Shown piece by piece: positions 1 to 5,850 of a stretch of DNA of 7,177 nucleotides (its first letter is position 1; every line of letters starts with the position of its first letter). The position numbers and the translations under genes were made by a program. The notes below the pieces were generated by a model. That model was given only the letters and a program-made list of their open reading frames with translations. It was not told where the DNA came from and did no database searches. The DNA is from CAZCJU01 sp964498965 (GTDB lineage: Bacteria; Bacillota; Clostridia; Oscillospirales; CAG-272), in the NCBI GenBank assembly GCA_964498965.1, contig CAZCJU010000074.1, forward strand, positions 1 to 7,177. The letters are read 5' to 3'.

Positions 1-313
1 CGGTTACTTTAGCACCGCCGTTGATGCTGTAGGAGAATCCTGCGATCTCCTTTGTCGTACCGACCCAACCGCGGAAAGTAGCACCCTGCTTACCTGCTTC
101 GAACGTAACGGCAGCCATTTTAGCTGCGTCGCCGCCGATTACAACGAAACCGGTCTTGTCGTAGTTCTGGATCTCGTCGTACGATACATGAGCTACGTCA
201 GTCCAAGCGGCTTTGTTGTTGTTGATTTCGGTCGCTGTAGTAGCTGCGAATGTGGAGATCGCAAGAACCGATATCATCATAACAACGAGTGCGAGAGAAA
301 TGATCTTCTTCAT
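1..313 (-). CDS. Small secreted protein of unknown function, N-terminal part (3' end outside window)
   Basis: An open frame runs from an ATG at 313 through the left edge, giving 104 residues with no stop. GGAGG lies 9 nt upstream of the ATG. Residues 1-24 are a classical signal peptide: a MKK start, a hydrophobic core (about 4-19), then STFAA before a Thr/Ala-rich stretch, with cleavage likely after residue 23 or 24. The protein is therefore exported and has no lipobox Cys. The mature part reads like a small beta-rich domain: KTGFVVIGGDAAKMAAVTFE, then RGWVGTTKEIAGFSYSINGG at about 80-99. An RGW...I.GF.Y.I.GG pattern resembles repeated domains of unknown function that I recall in secreted proteins of gut Clostridia; this is a recollection and was not searched. 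Codons are strongly biased: Asn, Phe, Tyr and Asp all use the C-ending codon here, unlike the neighbouring genes, which suggests high expression. The gene has its own strong promoter. Function is unknown. Confidence 0.85.
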   Translation of the reverse strand, partial: MKKIISLALVVMMISVLAISTFAATTATEINNNKAAWTDVAHVSYDEIQNYDKTGFVVIGGDAAKMAAVTFEAGKQGATFRGWVGTTKEIAGFSYSINGGAKVT

Positions 314-322
314 TGAGATATA

Positions 323-327
323 CCTCC
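323..327 (-). promoter_or_regulatory. Ribosome binding site of the secreted-protein gene
   Basis: GGAGG on the minus strand lies 9 nt before the ATG at 313. It fixes the start of this edge-truncated gene. Confidence 0.8.
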
Positions 328-340
328 GTAAAAAATTCTC

Positions 341-352
341 GGTCAACTGACC
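341..352. promoter_or_regulatory. Short perfect inverted repeat in the 5' leader (candidate operator)
   Basis: GGTCA-AC-TGACC has perfect 5-bp arms with a 2-bp centre and lies about 8-19 bp downstream of the predicted start point. The loop is too small for a stable RNA hairpin and no U-run follows, so an operator is a better reading than a terminator. Arms this short could arise by chance. Confidence 0.35.
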
Positions 353-365
353 TTTTGTTTATTTC

Positions 366-394
366 ATTCTACCATATAAGCACGATTTTGTCAA
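366..394 (-). promoter_or_regulatory. Strong sigma-A-type promoter of the secreted-protein gene
   Basis: On the minus strand TTGACA (389-394) is followed by a 17-bp spacer and TAGAAT (366-371). That is a perfect -35, a 5-of-6 match to TATAAT and the ideal spacing. The predicted start point is near 359, giving a leader of about 46 nt before the ATG at 313. Confidence 0.85.
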
Positions 395-420
395 GTGTTT
401 TTTCTCATTTTTTGTGTCAA
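395..420 (-). promoter_or_regulatory. Phased A-tracts upstream of the promoter (possible UP element)
   Basis: Two six-base A-tracts (T-tracts on the plus strand at 398-403 and 408-413) are spaced exactly 10 bp apart, directly upstream of the -35 box. This is the position and composition of an UP element or a bent-DNA activator of transcription. A second TTGACA (415-420) follows but has no -10 at a usable distance. The boosting role is inferred. Confidence 0.5.
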
Positions 421-441
421 TTTGAATTTATTTTTGTTATT

Positions 442-1005
442 TTATCCGACATAAATTTCGGTGTCGCATTCGATCATCGAAATGTCGTCATGTGACACTA
501 TCAGTACGGTCTTGTTTTTCAGATACGGCATGATGTTTTCGCACACACGCCTCTCCGTATCCTTATCAAGTCCTTTAAACGGCTCATCGAGCAAGAGAAT
601 ATCGCCGTTATACAGCAACGTGCGTGCGAGACTTACGCGTCGGCTCATGCCGCCTGACAAAAACCGCGGATATTTATCCGAAAATTCCCCGCACAGGCAC
701 TTATCTGATATTTCGTTCACAAATTCTCCGTCGTCGCACACGGCGAGCAAATTATCGCGAACCGTAAATCCGTTAAAAAGTCTGTCCTCCTGAAACATAA
801 AAGAGATCTTTTTTTGTTCCGTACCGTATATTTTGCCCTTATCGCACTTTTCGATACCGGCTATCAGGTTCAGCAATGTCGTTTTACCTATTCCCGATCT
901 GCCTTTAATATATGTGACGCTTCCCTCTTTTATGCACGCACAAAAATTTTCAAGCACTTTCACTCCGTCATAGCTTTTACACACGTTATCGAGAATTATG
1001 TCCAT
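442..1005 (-). CDS. ABC importer ATPase subunit (NitT/TauT, SsuB-like), compact form
   Basis: This 187-residue nucleotide-binding subunit would power uptake through the adjacent permease. Visible motifs are Walker A GRSGIGKTT (35-43), Q-loop Gln72, signature LSGGM (116-120; usually LSGGQ), Walker B ILLLDE with catalytic Glu (136-141), D-loop GLD (145-147) and H-loop His172. All catalytic residues are present. It ends only 15 residues after the H-loop His, whereas SsuB/TauB proteins are usually about 240-255 residues, so the C-terminal tail is missing. The ATG at 1005 is chosen because AAGGAG lies 6 nt upstream; a GTG at 1035 would add 10 charged residues and has no such support. The gene start overlaps the permease gene by 20 bp. 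No hairpin terminator is visible after the stop, so some read-through into the secreted-protein gene is possible. Substrate is unknown. Confidence 0.9.
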   Translation of the reverse strand: MDIILDNVCKSYDGVKVLENFCACIKEGSVTYIKGRSGIGKTTLLNLIAGIEKCDKGKIYGTEQKKISFMFQEDRLFNGFTVRDNLLAVCDDGEFVNEISDKCLCGEFSDKYPRFLSGGMSRRVSLARTLLYNGDILLLDEPFKGLDKDTERRVCENIMPYLKNKTVLIVSHDDISMIECDTEIYVG

Positions 1006-1771
1006 TTTTTTCTCCTTCTTCGCCTCCGACCGCACGCAATATTATTTTTTCTATTGCGACGCTAAGCACCACGGTCACCGTGGTCCAGGCAAGCACATCC
1101 GTTGTTTCGAGGTAGATCTTGCCTTCGTAAAGGTTTTTGCCTATCGAATTTTTCGGGGTACAAAGTACCTCGGCGGCAACGCCGGCTTTCCACGCCATTC
1201 CGACGCTCGAACGCACCGCCGCTTTCAAATACGGTAGAAGCTGAGGGATATACAACATTTTCACTCGTTTACGGAGCGAAAAGCCGTAGATATCGCATAC
1301 CTGTATCATCTTTTTATCGGTATTTTCAAGTGCGACAAACGTATTTTCCGCAACATTCGGCAACACGACGAGGAGTGACGTAAAGCTCGGCACGGTATTT
1401 TTTCCCATGTAGATCAGGGCTAAAATTATGAACGATGCGACAGGCACGGCTTTTATCACCGCCAAGGCGGGTGAAAGCAAGGTACGCATCATTCGGCTGA
1501 CGTGCATCGAAGTACCGACAATGACACCGAGTATCGCACCCAAGGCGAAGCCCGCACATATTCTCGACAGCGAATAAAGTATATCGATATAAAAATCCGT
1601 TGTTTTACAAAGTACCGCGAGGCGTTTAAGCACATCGAGCGGTGACGGCAAAAGCACTTCGCTGTCGAGCTTCACGGCAATCAATAACCAGACTATAAGC
1701 CAAAACAGTAATGCGACGATCGTCGACACCGTTTTTTTCACGCTTTTACTTTTTGTAAATGAAGTCCTCAT
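986..1771 (-). CDS. ABC importer permease (NitT/TauT, SsuC-like; BPD_transp_1 fold)
   Basis: This 261-residue integral membrane subunit would form the importer channel. Hydrophobic segments lie at about 16-34, 66-88, 99-123, 127-148 and 226-245, with a further one likely near 175-200. LLPSPLDVL (40-48) after the first membrane span is typical of SsuC/TauC-type permeases. The cytoplasmic EAA loop that docks the ATPase is seen at about 149-181, with the conserved Gly in CDIYGFSLRKR and the following LYIPQLLPY. WKAGVAAEVL (194-203) matches the conserved VAAE segment of the family. Length is normal. The ATG at 1771 has GGAG 9 nt upstream and lies 26 bp inside the substrate-binding-protein gene, so translation is probably coupled. 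The permease does not reveal the substrate; sulfonates, thiamine precursors and others are moved by relatives. Confidence 0.92.
   Translation of the reverse strand: MRTSFTKSKSVKKTVSTIVALLFWLIVWLLIAVKLDSEVLLPSPLDVLKRLAVLCKTTDFYIDILYSLSRICAGFALGAILGVIVGTSMHVSRMMRTLLSPALAVIKAVPVASFIILALIYMGKNTVPSFTSLLVVLPNVAENTFVALENTDKKMIQVCDIYGFSLRKRVKMLYIPQLLPYLKAAVRSSVGMAWKAGVAAEVLCTPKNSIGKNLYEGKIYLETTDVLAWTTVTVVLSVAIEKIILRAVGGEEGEKNGHNSR
1012..1017 (-). promoter_or_regulatory. Ribosome binding site that decides the ATPase start
   Basis: AAGGAG on the minus strand sits 6 nt before the ATG at 1005, inside the end of the permease gene. It favours this ATG over the in-frame GTG at 1035. Confidence 0.75.
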
Positions 1772-2750
1772 CGGGCATTTCTCCGCCTACGGACTGCGGA
1801 TCTGCTGTATAAAGCACGTTCAAAAAGCCGTTCAGTCTGTCCTTTGCTTCTTCGGCTCGTATAAACACGATCTTACATCTCGGCAACGCTTTTTCCGCAA
1901 TTGCCGCCGACGGCACTATTTCCTTTTGGGCGATCAGCTCCGCCGCCGACGGATCGTCGTTTACAAATTCGACGCTCTGTTCATAGCGAGTAAGAAATTC
2001 TTCGAACACTTCGGGGTGTTCTTCGGCAAATTTGTTTTTAACGATTATACATCCCTGCATGACCTCGCTGTCGGGCGATACTTTTTTCCATTCTTCGGTC
2101 AGGTCGAGTGCGACACGGAGATCTTCGTTTTTGCTCATTGCCGTAGTGACGTTAGGCTCGGGCAGCACTCCTATTGCGGCTTTATCGGCGGCAAGCAATG
2201 TCGTAAGTTCGGAATGCTCGGTCTTATATTCTATCGTAACGTCCTTATCGGGGTCTATTCCGTTTTCCGTAAGAACGTAATCGAGGATATATTCCGGAGT
2301 AGAGCCTTGACCTGTTGCGTATATGGTCTTGCCGCGTAGATCTTCTACGGAGTTCACGGTATTGCCGTTTTCAAGCACGTAAAGCACGCCGAGGGTATTT
2401 ATCGCCGCAAGGCTATAGGCTTTATTCGTTTTCTTATAGAGCGTTGCGGCAAGGTTTATCGGCACGGCGGCGACATCGTATTCGCCCTTGATAACACTTG
2501 CGGTGATATCGGTCGGTGCGGATGCGAGTGTAAAGTCGTACTCATTGCCGTAATCGTTCATCAGCTTTGCCATTCCCATACCGGTAGGACCTTTCAAGAC
2601 AGCTACTTTAACGGTCACGTTTTCCTTACCGTTTTCGGCTTGCGTATCGGCACTGTCCGTACCGTTATTCTCGGTCGAAGCACACGACACAAATCCGAGG
2701 CACAGCACAAGCACCAGCACAAGCGATAAAATTTCAGTTAATTTTTTCAT
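1746..2750 (-). CDS. ABC importer substrate-binding lipoprotein (NMT1/THI5-like, TauA/SsuA superfamily)
   Basis: This 334-residue extracytoplasmic receptor would deliver solute to the permease encoded next. Residues 1-22 are a lipoprotein signal ending in GFVSC, with lipid-anchor Cys23 (Phe at -3 is slightly unusual), then a Ser/Asn/Glu-rich linker to about 45. The binding fold starts with VKVAVLKGPTGMGMAKLM (47-64) and continues with YDVAAVPINLAATLY (91-105), ATGQGSTPEYILDYVL (145-160) and AIGVLPEPNV (192-201), consistent with a two-lobed type II binding protein. The ending VGGEMPDEDF (321-330) matches a tail I recall in a common but uncharacterised clostridial family (not searched). The ATG at 2750 has GGGAG 6 nt upstream; the TTG at 2765 would add five residues and is unsupported. 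It overlaps the crp-like gene by 17 bp. Substrate is unknown. Confidence 0.92.
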   Translation of the reverse strand: MKKLTEILSLVLVLVLCLGFVSCASTENNGTDSADTQAENGKENVTVKVAVLKGPTGMGMAKLMNDYGNEYDFTLASAPTDITASVIKGEYDVAAVPINLAATLYKKTNKAYSLAAINTLGVLYVLENGNTVNSVEDLRGKTIYATGQGSTPEYILDYVLTENGIDPDKDVTIEYKTEHSELTTLLAADKAAIGVLPEPNVTTAMSKNEDLRVALDLTEEWKKVSPDSEVMQGCIIVKNKFAEEHPEVFEEFLTRYEQSVEFVNDDPSAAELIAQKEIVPSAAIAEKALPRCKIVFIRAEEAKDRLNGFLNVLYTADPQSVGGEMPDEDFIYKK

Positions 2751-3432
2751 TTTCTTCTCCCACAATATATATTGTATTATTTTTACGCACTATCATACGA
2801 TTTTTTTCAAGTTCGTCAAGTGAGCGATACAGCGAGGCTCTGCCGATATTGAGCTGTTTTGCGAGTCTGCTCATATTTATATTTTTCAGGCTTTCGCCGT
2901 TCGCGTCCTCGTTTTTGCGTTGCTTCAGATATTTCAGCAGTCGATCCGTCGCACCGTCGGTCGTATACGAATCGATCTTAGAATTCAAAAACCGAATTTT
3001 TTCGGACAAGAAGCGAATATACTCTATCGCCGTTTCGGGGTGAGCGAGCAAAAGCTCCGTAACGCACGCCGCCGGTATCATAAGTGCCGTACATTTTTTC
3101 TTTGCTCTTACCGAGGTACAGAAGCTGTTTTTTTCTTCCCTGCCGAAAAGCGTTGCCGCACCGAACAGTTCGCCTTTTGATATAAAACGCAAGAACACCT
3201 CTCTGCCTCGTTCGTTTTTCTTCCAGACCGCCGCCGAGCCTTTCAGGACGAGGAAAAGGGCATTTGCGAAATTTTCGGAATCGAGCATGATTTCGCCGTC
3301 ATCACACGATATGATCTTCACCGTTTCGTTCTTCAAAAGCCCTTCAAGCTCATCACGTGGCATGGCATCAAACAAAAAGCATTTTTCGATATCGCTCAAC
3401 GAAAATTCGGTTATTTCTTCCGTTTTTTTCAT
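2734..3432 (-). CDS. Crp/Fnr-family transcriptional regulator
   Basis: This 232-residue protein has a cyclic-nucleotide-binding-like beta-roll (about 18-115), a long dimerisation helix (about 127-155) and a winged helix-turn-helix (about 160-225, with MSRLAKQLNIGRASLYRSLDEL at 187-208). GELFGA (87-92) matches the GEL of the phosphate-binding cassette. Aligning VRAKKKC (108-114) with VRAKTAC of E. coli CRP puts Phe104 and Cys105 where CRP has the cAMP-binding Arg82-Ser83, so cAMP is an unlikely ligand. No N-terminal Cys cluster for an Fnr-type iron-sulfur centre is present. The ATG at 3432 follows AAGGTGA at 4 nt; an upstream ATG at 3456 and GTG at 3465 lack a good site. It is the first gene of the four-gene overlapping importer operon, so it probably controls that operon. 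Effector is unknown. Confidence 0.88.
   Translation of the reverse strand: MKKTEEITEFSLSDIEKCFLFDAMPRDELEGLLKNETVKIISCDDGEIMLDSENFANALFLVLKGSAAVWKKNERGREVFLRFISKGELFGAATLFGREEKNSFCTSVRAKKKCTALMIPAACVTELLLAHPETAIEYIRFLSEKIRFLNSKIDSYTTDGATDRLLKYLKQRKNEDANGESLKNINMSRLAKQLNIGRASLYRSLDELEKNRMIVRKNNTIYIVGEENEKIN
2757..2761 (-). promoter_or_regulatory. Ribosome binding site that decides the lipoprotein start
   Basis: GGGAG on the minus strand lies 6 nt before the ATG at 2750. The alternative TTG at 2765 would place this site inside the coding region. Confidence 0.7.
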
Positions 3433-3436
3433 GCAA

Positions 3437-3443
3437 TCACCTT
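3437..3443 (-). promoter_or_regulatory. Ribosome binding site that decides the crp-like start
   Basis: AAGGTGA (minus strand) matches the 3' part of the AAGGAGGTGA anti-16S sequence and lies 4 nt before the ATG at 3432. The ATG at 3456 and GTG at 3465 have nothing comparable. Confidence 0.65.
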
Positions 3444-3465
3444 GAATGTGTATCATTTGGAACAC

Positions 3466-3492
3466 TTTATACTATCACAAAAATATTGTCAC
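3466..3492 (-). promoter_or_regulatory. Weak candidate promoter of the importer operon
   Basis: On the minus strand GTGACA (3487-3492) and TATAAA (3466-3471) are recognisable hexamers, but the spacer is only 15 bp. No better pair was found between the crp-like start and the divergent gene. A poor core promoter would fit a need for an activator, possibly the Crp-like protein. Low confidence. Confidence 0.25.
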
Positions 3493-3494
3493 GT

Positions 3495-3529
3495 CATCAA
3501 GCAAATATAAATTTATTATGAACATCAAG
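3495..3529. repeat. Direct repeat CATCAAG upstream of the crp-like gene
   Basis: CATCAAG occurs at 3495-3501 and 3523-3529, 28 bp apart (CTTGATG on the minus strand). The core TTGAT resembles a Crp/Fnr half-site, but neither copy is paired with an inverted half-site 4 bp away as a classical dimer site would be. The stretch between them is AT-rich and holds the palindrome ATAAATTTAT (3507-3516). A regulatory role is possible and unproven. Confidence 0.35.
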
Positions 3530-3589
3530 TAATTCGGTTTATTTTGCACGGCGGTGAGTACAATACCGATAAATATTCACAATTAACGG

Positions 3590-3618
3590 TTGAACAATTC
3601 AAATCAAGATGATATCAT
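3590..3618 (+). promoter_or_regulatory. Promoter of the marR-exporter operon
   Basis: TTGAAC (3590-3595), a 17-bp spacer and TATCAT (3613-3618) form a good sigma-A-type promoter, with the predicted start near 3625. The -35 is also the left half of a small inverted repeat, TTGAA-CAA-TTCAA (3590-3602), whose meaning is unclear. Confidence 0.7.
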
Positions 3619-3620
3619 CT
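3607..3620. promoter_or_regulatory. 14-bp perfect palindrome over the -10 box (candidate operator)
   Basis: AGATGATATCATCT is a perfect 14-bp palindrome that contains the whole predicted -10 hexamer. A protein bound here would block RNA polymerase. The marR product just downstream or the divergent Crp-like protein are the obvious candidates; which one is not determinable from the sequence. Confidence 0.5.
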
Positions 3621-3635
3621 GTTAGATTTCTAACA
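3620..3635. promoter_or_regulatory. 16-bp palindrome at the transcription start (candidate MarR operator)
   Basis: TGTTAGA-TT-TCTAACA has perfect 7-bp arms with a 2-bp centre and spans the predicted start point, about 27 bp before the marR ATG. Size, symmetry and AT-rich TTAGA-type half-sites fit known MarR-family operators, so autorepression by the downstream gene is the simplest reading. It abuts the palindrome over the -10 box, sharing base 3620. Confidence 0.7.
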
Positions 3636-3641
3636 TAAATC

Positions 3642-3648
3642 GGGGAGG
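3642..3648 (+). promoter_or_regulatory. Ribosome binding site of marR with a long spacer
   Basis: GGGGAGG is followed by 13 nt of A-rich sequence before the ATG at 3662, longer than the usual 5-9 nt. No other start codon lies in the ideal window, so this ATG stands. Confidence 0.65.
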
Positions 3649-3661
3649 CAAAAAAACACAA

Positions 3662-4111
3662 ATGGAAGAAAACGAACGTGTCGGCAGGGCGGTAATGCGT
3701 TTAAACAATTGTATGCGGCGTCGGCTCGACAGTGTAACGCTGAACATGGGTGTTACTCGAATGCAATCCATGATACTCGGCTATCTCGACCGAAACAGGG
3801 ATATTCCGATATATCAGCGAAATATCGAAACGGAGTTCGGAATCCGCCGTTCGTCGGTCACGAGCATTTTACAGCTTATGGAAAAAAACGGTCTTATAAC
3901 ACGTCACGGTGTGGAGAACGACGGACGCCTGAAGCAATTGGTTTTAACGGAAAAAGGCAAGGAAATTAACGAAGCGGTCCATTCCCAGATCCTGCAAACG
4001 GAGGACATTTTCGACCGAGCATTAAATGAAGAAGAACGCAAAAATATGCTTACATACATACAAAAGCTTTACGAAGCGGTAAATGATCAGGAGGTAAAAC
4101 AGGATAAATGA
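3662..4111 (+). CDS. MarR-family transcriptional regulator
   Basis: This 149-residue protein is a typical full-length MarR dimeric repressor. Dimerisation helices lie at both ends (about 5-28 and 112-142). A winged helix-turn-helix occupies about 32-98: IYQRNIETEFGIRRSSVTSILQ (50-71) is the helix-turn-helix and DGRLKQLVLTEKG (87-99) is the wing, with the conserved Asp-x-Arg pair (Asp87, Arg89). In this family the repressor usually leaves DNA when a small molecule binds between the dimerisation and DNA-binding parts. The stop codon overlaps the exporter start (ATGA), so it is the first gene of a three-gene operon and very probably represses it from the palindromes at 3607-3635. The inducer is unknown; a drug, bile component or other exported amphiphile would fit the context. 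Confidence 0.93.
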   Translation: MEENERVGRAVMRLNNCMRRRLDSVTLNMGVTRMQSMILGYLDRNRDIPIYQRNIETEFGIRRSSVTSILQLMEKNGLITRHGVENDGRLKQLVLTEKGKEINEAVHSQILQTEDIFDRALNEEERKNMLTYIQKLYEAVNDQEVKQDK

Positions 4112-5850
4112 TGAGAAAGCTTTCAAAATATATCGGCGAATACAAGCGTGTTGCCATAATCACGCCGATACTTATGGTTTTCGAAGTATTGCTTGAGATA
4201 ACGATACCCTATCTTATGCAATCGATCATCGACGACGGTGTGGAAAAGGGCGACATCGATCACATAATCAAGATCGGTTCGCTAATGCTGCTGATGGCGG
4301 CGTTATCCCTTGTATTCGGAGCGTTGGGGGCATTGACCGCCTGCAAGGCATCTGCCGGCTTCGAAAAAAACGTTCGTTATGCGGTTTTCGAAAAGATACA
4401 GAGCTTTTCGTTTGCCAACACGGACAAATTTTCCACGGCGGGACTTATAACGAGGACGACGACGGACATTTCGAATTTACAAATGGCGTTTCAGATGATG
4501 ATAAGAATGTGTTTCAGGGCACCGATAATGCTTGTGAGTGCATTGATAATGTCGTTTAGGGTAAATTCAAATCTTGCCATGGTATTTGTGGCAGCCATTC
4601 TGTTTTTGGGTACGGCACTGGGAACGATAGTATTTAAGGCATTTCCGAAATTCAAGAGTGTTTTCGAAAAATACGACGATCTGAACGCAAGTGTACAGGA
4701 GAATCTCACTGCGATGCGTGTTGTAAAATCGTTTGTCCGAGAGGATTACGAAACGAAAAAATTCCGCAAGGCATCCGATTTTGTGTACAAGTGTTTTGTT
4801 AAGGCGGAGAGCATTGTTGCACTCAACTCTCCGATAATGAATTTAACCATGTACTCCTGCATAGTTGCGATATCGTGGTTCGGAGCGTCGCTCATCGTCG
4901 GTTCGGGCGGTACTGCAATGACGACGGGCGGTCTTACGAGTTTTCTTTCGTACTCCGTAAACATTTTGATGAATCTCATGATGATATCCATGGTATTTGT
5001 TATGCTGACGATGGCAAAAACATCAGGGGAGCGTGTTCTCGAAATACTCGAAGAGGACATTGACATAAAGAATCCCGCAGAGCCGGCGACGAAGGTCAAA
5101 AACGGCGAGATCGAATTTAAAGACGTATGCTTTTCGTACAGCGGCAACGCCGACAATCTGAATCTCGAGCATATAAATATAAAGATCCCTTCCGGTTCCA
5201 CGGTAGCTGTTCTGGGCGGCACGGGTTCGGGAAAAACGACCTTTGTGCAACTGATCCCTCGTTTATATGATATAACGAGCGGCTCGCTCACTGTCGGCGG
5301 TATTGATGTCAGGAATTACGATCTGACGGTTTTACGTGATTCCGTATCCATGGTATTACAAAAAAATCAGCTTTTCTCCGGCACGATAAAGGAAAATCTG
5401 CGTTGGGGAAATCCCGACGCAACGGACGAGATGCTTATTGCCGCTTGCAGATCGGCACAGGCAGACGGCTTTATAACCTCTTTTCCCAAGGGTTACGACA
5501 CGTACATCGAACGCGGCGGTGCGAATGTATCGGGCGGTCAGAAGCAACGTCTTTGCATAGCACGTGCATTGCTCAAAAATCCCCGTGTGCTTATACTCGA
5601 TGACAGCACGAGTGCGGTCGACAACACCACCGAGGCTGCGATACGCAAGGCATTTGCCGAATACATTCCCGACGTTACAAAGATAATAATAACGCAGAGG
5701 GTGACCTCCGTAGTCGATGCGGATATGATAATCGTGCTTGACGAGGGCAAGATCAAGGGTGTCGGAACGCACGAGCAGTTGTTTCGTGACAACGATATTT
5801 ACCGAGAGATATACTCGCTTGCGATGAGAGGAGCTGATTTCGATGAATAA
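4108..5850 (+). CDS. Heterodimeric ABC exporter, subunit with the degenerate ATP site (TM287/BmrC/LmrC-like)
   Basis: This 580-residue half-transporter has a six-span exporter domain (spans within about 14-285) fused to a C-terminal ATPase (about 330-570). Motifs are Walker A GGTGSGKTT (370-378), Q-loop Gln418, signature VSGGQ (474-478), Walker B LILDD with Asp499 in place of the catalytic Glu, D-loop SAVD (502-505) and Gln530 in place of the H-loop His (IITQR). Losing both Glu and His while keeping the rest is the hallmark of the non-hydrolytic subunit in heterodimeric exporters such as TM287/TM288, BmrC/BmrD and LmrC/LmrD. The partner is the next gene, which overlaps this one by 8 bp. AGGAGG (4089-4094) is 13 nt and AGGA 3 nt before the ATG at 4108; a second ATG at 4111 is equally usable. 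Likely cargo is drugs or lipids, not determinable here. Confidence 0.93.
   Translation: MMRKLSKYIGEYKRVAIITPILMVFEVLLEITIPYLMQSIIDDGVEKGDIDHIIKIGSLMLLMAALSLVFGALGALTACKASAGFEKNVRYAVFEKIQSFSFANTDKFSTAGLITRTTTDISNLQMAFQMMIRMCFRAPIMLVSALIMSFRVNSNLAMVFVAAILFLGTALGTIVFKAFPKFKSVFEKYDDLNASVQENLTAMRVVKSFVREDYETKKFRKASDFVYKCFVKAESIVALNSPIMNLTMYSCIVAISWFGASLIVGSGGTAMTTGGLTSFLSYSVNILMNLMMISMVFVMLTMAKTSGERVLEILEEDIDIKNPAEPATKVKNGEIEFKDVCFSYSGNADNLNLEHINIKIPSGSTVAVLGGTGSGKTTFVQLIPRLYDITSGSLTVGGIDVRNYDLTVLRDSVSMVLQKNQLFSGTIKENLRWGNPDATDEMLIAACRSAQADGFITSFPKGYDTYIERGGANVSGGQKQRLCIARALLKNPRVLILDDSTSAVDNTTEAAIRKAFAEYIPDVTKIIITQRVTSVVDADMIIVLDEGKIKGVGTHEQLFRDNDIYREIYSLAMRGADFDE

Noticed and set aside
314..441. 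Rho-independent terminator after the importer ATPase gene
   Set aside because: The region is AT-rich with no GC-rich stem followed by a T-run on the minus strand. The only inverted repeat (341-352) has a 2-nt loop and no U-tract.
1926..2339. 137-codon plus-strand open frame
   Set aside because: It is antisense to the substrate-binding lipoprotein gene and has low-complexity, Phe/Arg-rich translation typical of a shadow frame.
3477..3492. CACAA...TTGTC inverted repeat as a classical CRP site
   Set aside because: The arms are in the reverse order of TGTGA-N6-TCACA and are imperfect, so this is not a convincing CRP box.
3544..3564. TTGCAC and TACAAT as a second rightward promoter
   Set aside because: The hexamers are only 9 bp apart, too close for sigma-A RNA polymerase.
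4746..5291. 181-codon open frame on the minus strand
   Set aside because: It is antisense to the first exporter subunit across the membrane domain and Walker A. It has no ribosome site or domain, so it is a shadow of the real gene.
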